From JALZKA01 sp033856515 (GTDB lineage Bacteria; Actinomycetota; Thermoleophilia; Solirubrobacterales; 70-9), in contig JAWVEY010000020.1 of NCBI GenBank assembly GCA_033856515.1, positions 1 to 64,000 of the forward strand: a DNA stretch of 64,000 bases, in the 5' to 3' direction. Of the stretch, positions 56,000 through 63,387 are shown piece by piece; the stretch's first letter is position 1, and each line of letters starts with the position of its first letter. The notes below the pieces were generated by a model. It had not been told where the DNA came from. It made no database searches and saw only the letters and a list, made by a program, of their open reading frames with translations. Position numbers and translations under genes: made by a program.

Positions 56000-57337
56000 A
56001 TGGAGGGTCGCCTGTTCTCGGAGTCGGAAGATGCCGCAGCAACTCGCGCCGCTCCTGCCGCCGACGCGCCACTTGCGGTTCGGATGCGCCCACGCTCCCT
56101 CGAAGAGCTGGTGGGGCAGGGACACCTCCTGGCCGAGGGGTCGGCGCTGCGCACCGCTGTCGAGACGCGAGAGCCCCACTCGGCGATCCTCTACGGCCCG
56201 CCGGGCACGGGCAAGACAACGCTCGCGCGGATCATCGCCCAGGCCTCCGACGCCGCGTTCGAGGAGGAGTCGGCGGTGAACGCCGGGAAGGCCCAGGTCA
56301 CGGCGGTGATCGAGCGAGCGCGCGAGCGCCGCGAATCGGGAAGGCGCACCGTCCTCTTCCTCGACGAGATCCACCGCTTCAACAAGGCGCAGCAGGATGC
56401 GCTTCTGCCGGCGGTCGAGGAGGGTCTCGTGACGCTGATCGGCGCCACCACCGAGAACCCGTACTTCGAAGTCAACTCGGCGCTGCTCTCCCGCTGCCAG
56501 ATCTACGAGCTCCGCGAGCTGAGCGAGGACGACGTCGCGGCGCTTCTGCGGCGGGCGCTCTCCGAACCAGAGCGCGGAATCGCCGATCCGCCCGAGATCG
56601 CCGGCGAGGCGCTCGAGTTGCTCGCGCACCGCTCCGGCGGCGACGCTCGCGCGGCACTGGGCGCCCTTGAGCGCGCCGCCGAGATCGCCCATGCCAGCGG
56701 TGAGCCCATCGACCTCGCCATGGCGGAGGACGCCCTTCAGCGCAAGGCGATCGGCTACGACCGCCAGGGCGACAAGCACTACGACTACGCATCGGCGCTG
56801 ATCAAGGCGATGCGTGGCTCGGACCCCGACGCGTCCATCTACTACCTCGCGGTGATGCTGGAGGGCGGCGAGGACCCGCGCTTCATCGCGCGGCGCATGG
56901 TCATCTTCGCCTCCGAGGACATCGGCAACGCCGACCCCCGAGCGCTTGCGGTCGCAACCGCCGCAGGCGCTGCCGTCGACCGGGTGGGCCTGCCCGAGTG
57001 CGCGCTCAACCTGGCGCAGGCCACGGCGTATCTGGCGCTCGCGCCGAAGTCGAACGCCTCCACCACCGCGATCAGCTCAGCGATGCGCCACGTCCGCGAA
57101 CACGGCGCCAAGCTGCCGCCCGACGCGCTGCGCGACGCCCACTACCCGGGTGCCAAGAAGCTCGGCCGGGGCGAGGGCTACGTCTACTCCCACGACGAGC
57201 CCGGCGCAGTCTCGAATGAGTCGCTCCTGCCAGCCGAGGTCCGCGGCGCCCGCTTCTACGAGCCAACGGACCGAGGCTTCGAGGAAGCCATGCGAAAGCG
57301 CCTCGAAGAGCTACGAAACCTGCGCGGCGACGCCTAA
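56000..57337 (+). CDS. rarA: Replication-associated recombination protein A (MgsA/RarA)
   Basis: 445 residues. Clamp-loader-like AAA+ ATPase acting at stalled forks. ARMRPRSL-type start (VRMRPRSLEELVGQGHLL), Walker A GPPGTGKT (66-73), Walker B LFLDEIHRFNKAQQD, sensor 1 IGATTENPYFEVN, arginine finger in ALLSRCQIYEL, and the tetramerisation domain KHYDYASALIKAMRGSDPDA through EDPRFIARRMVIFASEDIG. The N-terminal 22 residues (MEGRLFSESEDAAATRAAP) resemble the short clamp- or SSB-binding tail. The start is fixed by CATACT six bases upstream. Ends at a very strong hairpin. Confidence 0.95.
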   Translation: MEGRLFSESEDAAATRAAPAADAPLAVRMRPRSLEELVGQGHLLAEGSALRTAVETREPHSAILYGPPGTGKTTLARIIAQASDAAFEEESAVNAGKAQVTAVIERARERRESGRRTVLFLDEIHRFNKAQQDALLPAVEEGLVTLIGATTENPYFEVNSALLSRCQIYELRELSEDDVAALLRRALSEPERGIADPPEIAGEALELLAHRSGGDARAALGALERAAEIAHASGEPIDLAMAEDALQRKAIGYDRQGDKHYDYASALIKAMRGSDPDASIYYLAVMLEGGEDPRFIARRMVIFASEDIGNADPRALAVATAAGAAVDRVGLPECALNLAQATAYLALAPKSNASTTAISSAMRHVREHGAKLPPDALRDAHYPGAKKLGRGEGYVYSHDEPGAVSNESLLPAEVRGARFYEPTDRGFEEAMRKRLEELRNLRGDA

Positions 57338-57338
57338 C

Positions 57339-57370
57339 GGTGCCAGGCACCACGCCTGGTGCCTGGCACC
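57339..57370 (+). terminator. Perfect 14-bp palindromic repeat after rarA
   Basis: GGTGCCAGGCACCA, CGCC loop, TGGTGCCTGGCACC: 14 perfect base pairs, one base past the stop codon, followed by CAACGTTTCCTT. The half-unit GGTGCCTGGCACC also occurs at 12050-12062. Confidence 0.7.
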
Positions 57371-57463
57371 CAACGTTTCCTTAACACTCGGCGAAACTCG
57401 TCGGCGGGGGTGGTGTTTCGAAAGGGCGTAAGCAAACCAACCGGCAGGGAGGTTGGCAGGGAA

Positions 57464-57601
57464 ATGAGTACCCCCACAACCAGGCTGGGCCTGACCGCGA
57501 CGGCCGACGGCGACGTCGAGGTCGAGGGCGTCGACACGTTGGTCGGCGGTCCCGAGAACGACCCCCACAGCGGATCCATCCAAAGCGTCGGCCCGGCCTA
57601 G
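57464..57601 (+). CDS. Orphan 45-residue peptide
   Basis: ATG 57464 to TAG 57601. Sequence in parts: MSTPTTRLGLTATADGDVEV, then EGVDTLVGGPENDP, then HSGSIQSVGPA. It is acidic in the middle, ends in a Gly/Ser/Pro-rich segment, and has no Cys, membrane helix or signal peptide. GGGAGG lies 11 bases before the ATG and half of it can pair in a small stem (CCAACC with GGTTGG, 57437-57456). A strong terminator follows at once. So the 396-base gap between rarA and the dehydrogenase holds one closed small transcription unit. A peptide precursor is possible, but no modifying enzyme is near. Coding is likely, not proven. Confidence 0.5.
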   Translation: MSTPTTRLGLTATADGDVEVEGVDTLVGGPENDPHSGSIQSVGPA

Positions 57602-57621
57602 GCAGGGCCGACGATGGCAGG

Positions 57622-57661
57622 GAGGCCGGGGGCCCCAATTCCCCCGGCCTCGCTGTCGTTT
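57622..57661 (+). terminator. Intrinsic terminator of the small peptide gene
   Basis: GAGGCCGGGGG (57622-57632), loop CCCCAATT, CCCCCGGCCTC (57641-57651), then GCTGTCGTTT. An 11-bp GC-rich stem with a short T-rich tail. Confidence 0.7.
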
Positions 57662-57686
57662 GTTAAGGGGCCTGTCCCCTTAACAA
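57660..57686. repeat. 11-bp inverted repeat TTGTTAAGGGG
   Basis: TTGTTAAGGGG, spacer CCTGT, CCCCTTAACAA. Perfect arms, 48 bases before the next gene; shape and central CTG resemble the other small palindromes at 12050 and 47223. Possibly a terminator or REP-like element. Confidence 0.55.
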
Positions 57687-57719
57687 TTCGCCTGTGGCGC
57701 CTGCCGTCTTCGAGCCGTC

Positions 57720-57725
57720 TAGGGT
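57720..57725 (+). promoter_or_regulatory. -10 element (TAGGGT), leaderless
   Basis: Eight bases before the ATG at 57734; rules out the longer open frame upstream. Confidence 0.45.
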
Positions 57726-57733
57726 CTGCGCCC

Positions 57734-59305
57734 ATGGGCCAGCTGGAATCGTTCAACCCCGCGACGGGCGCGCCTGTAGGCACGGTCGAGACGATCGAGC
57801 CGAAGGACGTCGACGGCATCGTCGCCGACATCGCCGAGATTCAGCCATTCTGGGCGCAGCTCACTCCGGAGGACCGCGGCCGCTACCTCCGCCGAGTCGC
57901 AGACGAGCTCGTCGACGACCTCGAGGGCGTCGCCAAGCTGATCTCGACCGAGCAGGGGAAGCCGATGGTGGAGAGCTACGTCATGGAGCTCATCCCGACG
58001 GTCGACGCTCTTCACTGGTGCGCGGACGAGGGCCCGAAGATCCTCCGCGACGAGCCGATCTCCTACCCCCAGATCTTCTTCAAGACCAAGCGGAGCTTCT
58101 TCAGCTACGAGCCGATCGGCGTCGTCGGCGTGATCGCGCCGTGGAACTACCCGTGGTCGATCCCGTTCGGCGAGGTCGCGATCGCCCTTATGAGCGGGAA
58201 CGGAGTGATCCTGAAGCCCGCAAGCCTCACCCCGCTCCTCGGCGACCGGATCCAAGCGGCGTTCGAGCGTGGCGGCGTGCCTGAGGGCCTGGTCCGCACC
58301 GTCCACGGCGGCGGCCAAATCGGCCAGGCCATCTGCGAGTCGAAGGGCGTCGCCAAGGTCTTCTTTACCGGCTCGGTCGAGGTTGGGCGCAAGGTTGGCG
58401 AGATCTGCGCGAGCCAGATGAAAGGCTCGGTGCTCGAGCTCGGCGGCAAGGACCCGCAGATCGTCTGCGCCGACGCCGACCTGGAGAACGCCGTATCCGG
58501 CTGCGTCTGGGGAGCGTTCGCGAACGCGGGCCAGACGTGCTCGGGGATCGAGCGCACCTACGTCGTGGACTCAGTCGCTGACCGGTTCCTCGAAGGCGTC
58601 GTCGCCGAGACGGAGCGCCTTACCGTCGGTGACCCCCTTCAGTGGACGACCGAAATCGGCCCGATGGTCTCTGCTGACCAAGCGGACCTGGTCACGGGGC
58701 TGGTCGACGACGCGCTCAAGTCCGGCGCCGACCGCCTTTGCGGCGGGCCCGCCGACGTCGAAGGCATGGATGGCCGCTTCATTGCGCCGACTGTCCTGGC
58801 CGGGGTCGAGGACGAGATGCGGGTCATGCGCGAGGAGATCTTCGGCCCGGTCGCGCCGATCGTGGTCGTCGGCTCCGAGGAGGAGGCACTCGAGCGCGCC
58901 AACGACTCGAATTTCGGCCTGGGCGCATCGATCTGGACCAAGGACCGCCAGAAGGGCGAGCGCATGGCGCGCAGGATCGAGTCCGGGATGGTCTGGATCA
59001 ACGACCACTCCTACTCCCATGGGGCGCTTCAGACCTCATGGGGCGGCGTGAAGGACTCGGGCCTCGGCCGCTCCCACTCGAAGTTCGGCTTCTACGAGTG
59101 CGTGAACATCAAGCACGTCGCGTGGGAGCCCGGGCTCACCCGAGACTTCTGGTGGCAGCCGTATGACGAGTCGCTCGGCGAGGCGCTCAAGGCATCGACG
59201 AGGCTCCTCTACGGATCGAAGCCCGGCGAGCGGCTGAAGGCGCTCCGCCAGAGCATCGGGCCGCTGGCGAAGGTCGGCCTCAGAACGGTCCGCAAGGGCC
59301 GCTGA
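57734..59305 (+). CDS. Aldehyde dehydrogenase
   Basis: 523 residues. ALDH superfamily: VGVIAPWNYPWSIPFGEVAIALMSGN (cofactor site), FFTGSVEVGRKV, ELGGKDPQIVCADA (general base Glu), NAGQTCSGIERTYVV (catalytic Cys) and EEIFGPVAPIVVV. The sequence lies near the succinate-semialdehyde and betaine-type group, but with a C-terminal extension of about 40 residues beyond the usual end (YGSKPGERLKALRQSIGPLAKVGLRTVRKGR), perhaps for oligomer or membrane contact. Substrate unknown. It differs from the GabD-like enzyme at 39702. Confidence 0.9.
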   Translation: MGQLESFNPATGAPVGTVETIEPKDVDGIVADIAEIQPFWAQLTPEDRGRYLRRVADELVDDLEGVAKLISTEQGKPMVESYVMELIPTVDALHWCADEGPKILRDEPISYPQIFFKTKRSFFSYEPIGVVGVIAPWNYPWSIPFGEVAIALMSGNGVILKPASLTPLLGDRIQAAFERGGVPEGLVRTVHGGGQIGQAICESKGVAKVFFTGSVEVGRKVGEICASQMKGSVLELGGKDPQIVCADADLENAVSGCVWGAFANAGQTCSGIERTYVVDSVADRFLEGVVAETERLTVGDPLQWTTEIGPMVSADQADLVTGLVDDALKSGADRLCGGPADVEGMDGRFIAPTVLAGVEDEMRVMREEIFGPVAPIVVVGSEEEALERANDSNFGLGASIWTKDRQKGERMARRIESGMVWINDHSYSHGALQTSWGGVKDSGLGRSHSKFGFYECVNIKHVAWEPGLTRDFWWQPYDESLGEALKASTRLLYGSKPGERLKALRQSIGPLAKVGLRTVRKGR

Positions 59306-59323
59306 CACGCCGCAGCGGTCCGG

Positions 59324-60499
59324 CTAATACCCGGGCGGGTGCCTGACCACGTATCCGGCCGAAGAACGCGGTGCGGTCTGCCAGCGCGGTGGCGCGCCGG
59401 AAGTGTCGAACCTGAGTCCGGCCACCACCATGAACGTGTGGCCGGAGTTCGCGTAGACGGTGATCCAGTTCCCGGCACCTGCGTCGCCCCAGGTCATCAG
59501 ACCCGTCGAGTCAAGCGGCGAGTCGAGGAATCCTCCGCCGTGGAGGACGAAGCTCACCGAGCCGGAGCAGTCGTATCCGGCGGACTCGAAGGAGCCGTGG
59601 CCCCCTCCCCACATATACGGCGTGTTGGTGATCTCGTTGCCCGCGGCGATCGCTGCCTTTACGGCCGCAGGCGCGTTGGCCGGCGCGTTAGCCGTGCCGT
59701 CGGAATTCAGCGTTGCCCTTGAGCCGCTCGGGGGCGCAACCGAGGGCGAGTCTTCCGTTGGCGTCGGCGTCGACAGAACATCCACCAGGTGCTCTTCCTT
59801 GCCGATCAGGTCGGCAAGGGCTTCGCGGCGCTCATCCCGAAGGGATCGCAGCTCCGCCTCGCGTTGCTCGGCTTCTGCGCGCGCGGTCGCCAGCTGCTCC
59901 TGGCGAGCTGCAATGGCATCGCGGGCGGCGTCGATCCTGGCGACGGTGTGCTCGGTCGAACCGACCTTTTCGGCCGTAGCCTCGCGAAGGCGCTTCACAC
60001 GCTCGACTGTGTCCGTTTCAAAGTCGTGGATTCGCCCGAGGTAGTCCGCCCGCGTAGCGAGATCGTCCATCCCGTTCGCGTCGAGGAGCACCTGGACCTC
60101 GTCGATCTCACCGTTCATGTAGATGGACACCAGGAGGCGCTTCAGGTCGGCCGCAGCGGCACGCAGGCGCCGCTTCGTTTCGGCCAGTGCAGCGCGTTGC
60201 TGGGCCAGCAGTTCGCGGGCGGAGGCCAGCTCAGCTTCCTTCTCGGAGAGCTCAGCGTCTACCTCAAGCTCGCGGGTGCGCAACTCGCCGGCCCTCGCAA
60301 GGGCCGCGTCGACGGCCGCGTTCTCATCGGCGAGCTCATCGCGGATGCGATCCTGTTGTGCCCGCACCGCTTCGAGCTGAGTCTGAGCGCTGCTCTCTTG
60401 TCCAGCCACGAGAGCGAGTGGGACGATTGCCGCGCACACCAAGATCGCCGTGAGCAGACGGCGGCGGGACGGGCGTGGATGATTCAGGACGTGCAGCAT
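59324..60499 (-). CDS. Secreted coiled-coil NlpC/P60 peptidoglycan endopeptidase
   Basis: 391 residues. Signal peptide RRRLLTAILVCAAIVPLALVAG. Residues 35-240 are a long coiled coil (ELSEKEAELASARELLAQQR, AEAEQREAELRSLRDERREA) like those of RipA and PcsB. A Ser/Pro/Thr linker follows. Residues about 275-385 are an NlpC/P60 domain: MWGGGHGSFESAGYDCSGSV with the catalytic Cys and ANSGHTFMVV with the His. It cuts peptide bonds of the wall during division or turnover. The coiled coil probably self-inhibits or binds an FtsEX-like partner; partner not seen. Confidence 0.9.
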   Translation of the reverse strand: MLHVLNHPRPSRRRLLTAILVCAAIVPLALVAGQESSAQTQLEAVRAQQDRIRDELADENAAVDAALARAGELRTRELEVDAELSEKEAELASARELLAQQRAALAETKRRLRAAAADLKRLLVSIYMNGEIDEVQVLLDANGMDDLATRADYLGRIHDFETDTVERVKRLREATAEKVGSTEHTVARIDAARDAIAARQEQLATARAEAEQREAELRSLRDERREALADLIGKEEHLVDVLSTPTPTEDSPSVAPPSGSRATLNSDGTANAPANAPAAVKAAIAAGNEITNTPYMWGGGHGSFESAGYDCSGSVSFVLHGGGFLDSPLDSTGLMTWGDAGAGNWITVYANSGHTFMVVAGLRFDTSGAPPRWQTAPRSSAGYVVRHPPGY

Positions 60500-60609
60500 C
60501 GCGCCGCCCGGAACAGGCGGCCGTAGCCACGTTAGGGCTCAGTCGATGTGTCGGGCGAGCTTCGGGACCCGGCGCAAGACCTATTGCGCGATACGACCAG
60601 GCGCGCTTG

Positions 60610-61239
60610 CTAACCAGGCGCGAACCGTGCGTGCAGGTGGTTGTCGTGGTTTGCCAGAGGCACCACGATTCCTGGCGGGCCGGTCAGTGGCAGGTTTGGC
60701 CCGACGTAGACGGTGACCGCGCCGGCAGCGACGAATCGGTCGACTAGGTCCTGCGCCAGCTCGACGTCGACCTCCCCGACGCTAAGCGGAGCCCGCTCGG
60801 CTTCGCTCTTGAGCGGGTAGTAGACGTCAATGTCGAGGCCGTTCTGATGCGTCGCATGGCCAATCCCGCCGCCGACCTCGGGCCCGAAGTCGCCGCCGCC
60901 GCGCACCGACAAGTCCCCGACGCCAACGCGTGGTGCCATCGGGTGGTCTCTCGCGAAGGACCGGAGAACTCCGAGCGTCGTGCGCACCGTGTCATCGGTG
61001 CCCCAGCGCCGCCAGGTGCGGTTGGGCCGCTCATGGCGGATCGGGTCCCAGGTGAAGAACGCGTGCCCCTCGCCCGGAAAGCGAACGCCGCGGACGAGCG
61101 AGCCCGCTTCGGGCACGCCGACCGCCGCTGACTGCTGGTACTCGACGCGAGGGCGCACCGGTCTGTCAGCCGCAGCGTGCTCGGCGGGCGCCGCCGGCGG
61201 GCCTAAAGCGGCCATGAGCGCGATGATCAAAGCGGCCAC
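60610..61239 (-). CDS. MepA-like murein endopeptidase (penicillin-insensitive type)
   Basis: 209 residues from the GTG at 61239. A short hydrophobic N-terminus (AALIIALMAALGPPAAPAEHA) is export-like but lacks basic residues; the frame is open upstream through RRARIW, yet no canonical start lies before a stop codon at 61282-61284. The enzyme core has LSVRGGGDFGPEVGGGIGHA, HQNGLDIDVYYP (zinc His and Asp) and NHDNHLHARF (HxH), as in M74 MepA and LAS-type peptidases. It should hydrolyse peptidoglycan cross-links. It is upstream of the NlpC/P60 gene on the same strand. Confidence 0.82.
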   Translation of the reverse strand: MAALIIALMAALGPPAAPAEHAAADRPVRPRVEYQQSAAVGVPEAGSLVRGVRFPGEGHAFFTWDPIRHERPNRTWRRWGTDDTVRTTLGVLRSFARDHPMAPRVGVGDLSVRGGGDFGPEVGGGIGHATHQNGLDIDVYYPLKSEAERAPLSVGEVDVELAQDLVDRFVAAGAVTVYVGPNLPLTGPPGIVVPLANHDNHLHARFAPG

Positions 61240-61273
61240 GCTCCAGATACGGGCGCGCCTTGGGCGGGAGTCC

Positions 61274-61909
61274 CTAGTCGTTCACCTTGAAGGTCACCTC
61301 AGGCGAGAGACCGCTCTTCTTCGACGAGTTCTTCGCCCTGAACGAGCGGACGCGGACCTCGTAGTTCTGCCCCGGATCTGAGTCAACGGGCGAGCCCCTC
61401 TTGCCGAACTCGAGCTTCGGCTTGACCGTCGACTCCTTCCAGAGCTGCCACCTCTTGCCCTGGCGCCGCCACTCGACCTCGTAGGCGCCGCCGGTCGCCG
61501 TGTCGCCACCCGCCCAGCGGATGAGCGCGCTATTCCCGTCGCCCCGCTCGGCGGTGGGCCGGACGGCGATCGTGCCGTCCATGCCGCCCAGGACGGAACC
61601 GTGGACCGTGCAGTAGTAGTGCCACTCGCCGGCCGAGATCTCCTCGCGGAACTCGTGGCCCTTCCCAGGCGGCCCCGAGCGGAATAGGCCCGAGTCCTCG
61701 AAGACGTTGTGATCGACGTTCGGCTGCTCCGAGACCCAGACGCCCTCCGGCCCGTAGGTGCGCACGTCGACCGGCCCTGCGTCGGCGGGCGAGAAGAAGT
61801 TGGACCCGAACTCGATCTGGGCGGGGCCGTTTCCGGCGCTCGCAGGGGAGGCGGCGAGCCCTGCGCAGACGAGCGAAGCGATCCAAGCGCTCCGAACGAT
61901 CCGCTTCAT
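61274..61909 (-). CDS. Secreted cupredoxin with C-terminal fibronectin-III-like domain
   Basis: 211 residues from the ATG at 61909 (a GTG precedes it directly). Signal peptide KRIVRSAWIASLVCAGLAASPASA. Residues 27-118 are a plastocyanin-like domain with type-1 copper ligands His 67 (VDHNVFED), Cys 100, His 103 and probably Met 110 (YYCTVHGSVLGGM). Residues 120-211 form a beta-sandwich like fibronectin III (ALIRWAGGD, YEVEWRRQGKRWQ, YEVRVRSF). It may carry electrons or bind copper outside the cell. The start of a cytochrome c maturation operon is divergent, which fits a respiratory setting. Confidence 0.87.
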   Translation of the reverse strand: MKRIVRSAWIASLVCAGLAASPASAGNGPAQIEFGSNFFSPADAGPVDVRTYGPEGVWVSEQPNVDHNVFEDSGLFRSGPPGKGHEFREEISAGEWHYYCTVHGSVLGGMDGTIAVRPTAERGDGNSALIRWAGGDTATGGAYEVEWRRQGKRWQLWKESTVKPKLEFGKRGSPVDSDPGQNYEVRVRSFRAKNSSKKSGLSPEVTFKVND

Positions 61910-61960
61910 CACTGTGTACTCCCCGCTTCGGTGTTGCGCCGCCTTGTGAGAATGAAGGAT

Positions 61961-62656
61961 ATGGCGGTTGAGGCTCGTGGGCTCCGGCGCGATTACGGCA
62001 CCGAGCCGGTACTTCGCGACGTCTCACTCAAACTTGAGACGGGAGAGACCCTGGTCGTGCTGGGGCCGAACGGCGCCGGCAAGTCGACCCTCCTTCGCAT
62101 GCTCGCGACGCTGCTACGACCGACGGCGGGAAAGCTGACCGTTCTCGGCGCCGAGCTGCCCAAGGGCGCTTGGAAGGCGCGCGGAAAGATCGGCTACCTC
62201 GGCCACGACCCGCTCCTTTACGCCGACCTGACCCTGGCGGAGGCGCTCACTTTCCACGCCGAGCTCCATCGGGTGCCCGAGTCGCGGAAGCGGATCGGTG
62301 CGCTGCTCGCTCAAGTCGGGCTCGAGCGCCGGGCCGGCCAGCTCGTGCGCACGCTCTCGGCTGGCCAGGCCCAGCGCGCGGCCGTCGTTCGTTGCGTCCT
62401 TCACAAGCCGGAGCTGCTCTTGCTCGACGAGCCGGGCGCTCACCTCGACCCGGCGGGATTCGGCACGGTCGAGCCCCTGATCGGGCGATCCTCAGGCGCG
62501 ACGCGGGTCGTCGTCACGCACGACGTAGAGGGCGGACTTGCCGACGCGGACCGCGCGCTCGCCCTGCACAGCGACGGTTCGGTCGCCTATGAAGGCCCGG
62601 CAGACGGCCTCTCGGCCGAGGACGCTCGCACGATCTATTCCGGGAGAGCGACGTGA
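61961..62656 (+). CDS. ccmA: Heme exporter ATP-binding protein CcmA
   Basis: 231 residues. ABC ATPase of cytochrome c maturation System I. Walker A LGPNGAGKST (34-43), signature LSAGQAQR, Walker B LLLLDEPGAHLD and switch His VVTHD. It powers release of holo-CcmE from the CcmABCD complex. I chose the ATG at 61961 because homology begins with MAVEARGLRRDYG; the ATG at 61952 is possible. The stop overlaps ccmB's GTG by four bases. It is divergent from the cupredoxin gene. Confidence 0.9.
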   Translation: MAVEARGLRRDYGTEPVLRDVSLKLETGETLVVLGPNGAGKSTLLRMLATLLRPTAGKLTVLGAELPKGAWKARGKIGYLGHDPLLYADLTLAEALTFHAELHRVPESRKRIGALLAQVGLERRAGQLVRTLSAGQAQRAAVVRCVLHKPELLLLDEPGAHLDPAGFGTVEPLIGRSSGATRVVVTHDVEGGLADADRALALHSDGSVAYEGPADGLSAEDARTIYSGRAT

Positions 62657-63321
62657 GCGCCGTCCGGGTCATCCTCATGAAGGACCTGCGGATCGAGCTC
62701 CGCACGCTCCAGTCGCTTCCGGCGATGGCGCTCTTCGCGGTCACCACGTTCGTGATCTTCCGCTTCGGGCTCGACCGCACGTCACTGGAGGGAAGCCTCG
62801 CCGCAGGCGTCCTCCTGGTGACGGTGTTGTTCGCGGCGCTCCTCGCCATCAACCGCCTGTTCGTGGCTGAACGCGACGAGGGCGGCTTCGACGCGATCAG
62901 GCTCGCCCCGGTCGAGGCCACCTCGCTCTTTCTCGCAAAGGTGCTGGCGCTCCTCGTCTACCTGACGGTCCTCGAGCTGATCGCCCTGCCCGTGTTCGCC
63001 GCCTTCTTCCTGGACGACGCCGCGGGCCTTCTTCCCGTGGCGGGGATCCTCCTCCTGCTCAACCTCGGCTTTGCCGCGACGGGCGCCGTGGTTTCGACGA
63101 TGGGCGCCAACTCGAGAGCGCGGGACCTGCTCACGCCCCTGGTCCTCCTGCCCCTTTTGATCCCGTTGATGATCGCGGCCGCAGGCGCGTGCGAGCTGCT
63201 TCTTGCAGCGGGAGGCCCCGAGTACGACGGGGTGCCGAAGTGGGCGCTGACCCTGGGCCTCTACGACGCGGTCTTCCTCTTGGTCGGTTACGCGGTGTAC
63301 GACTTCCTGATCGAGGACTGA
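62653..63321 (+). CDS. ccmB: Heme exporter membrane protein CcmB
   Basis: 222 residues. Integral membrane partner of CcmA. Opening MKDLRIELRTLQSLPAMALFAVT, LFVAERDEGGFDAIRLAPV and six spans (YLTVLELIALPVFAAFFL, GILLLLNLGFAATGAV, LTPLVLLPLLIPLMIAAAG and others) follow CcmB. GTG start overlapping ccmA (GTGA), so translation is coupled. Forms the CcmABCD heme-handling complex of System I. Confidence 0.92.
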   Translation: MSAVRVILMKDLRIELRTLQSLPAMALFAVTTFVIFRFGLDRTSLEGSLAAGVLLVTVLFAALLAINRLFVAERDEGGFDAIRLAPVEATSLFLAKVLALLVYLTVLELIALPVFAAFFLDDAAGLLPVAGILLLLNLGFAATGAVVSTMGANSRARDLLTPLVLLPLLIPLMIAAAGACELLLAAGGPEYDGVPKWALTLGLYDAVFLLVGYAVYDFLIED

Positions 63322-63353
63322 GTCCCTTGCAATACCGCTGCAGCCGGGAGGTC

Positions 63354-63370
63354 GAGCGCTTGAAGCGCTC
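63354..63370. other. 8-bp inverted repeat between ccmB and ccmC
   Basis: GAGCGCTT-G-AAGCGCTC, 17 bases before the ccmC ATG. May be a small mRNA hairpin or a regulatory site that sets the CcmC level. Confidence 0.4.
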
Positions 63371-63387
63371 TACGATCTAACCCCCCG

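Noticed and set aside
57421..57463. A riboswitch (c-di-GMP-like GCAAACC string) ahead of the 45-residue peptide
   Set aside because: The rest of the aptamer core and its paired stems are missing; only a short CCAACC/GGTTGG hairpin can be drawn.
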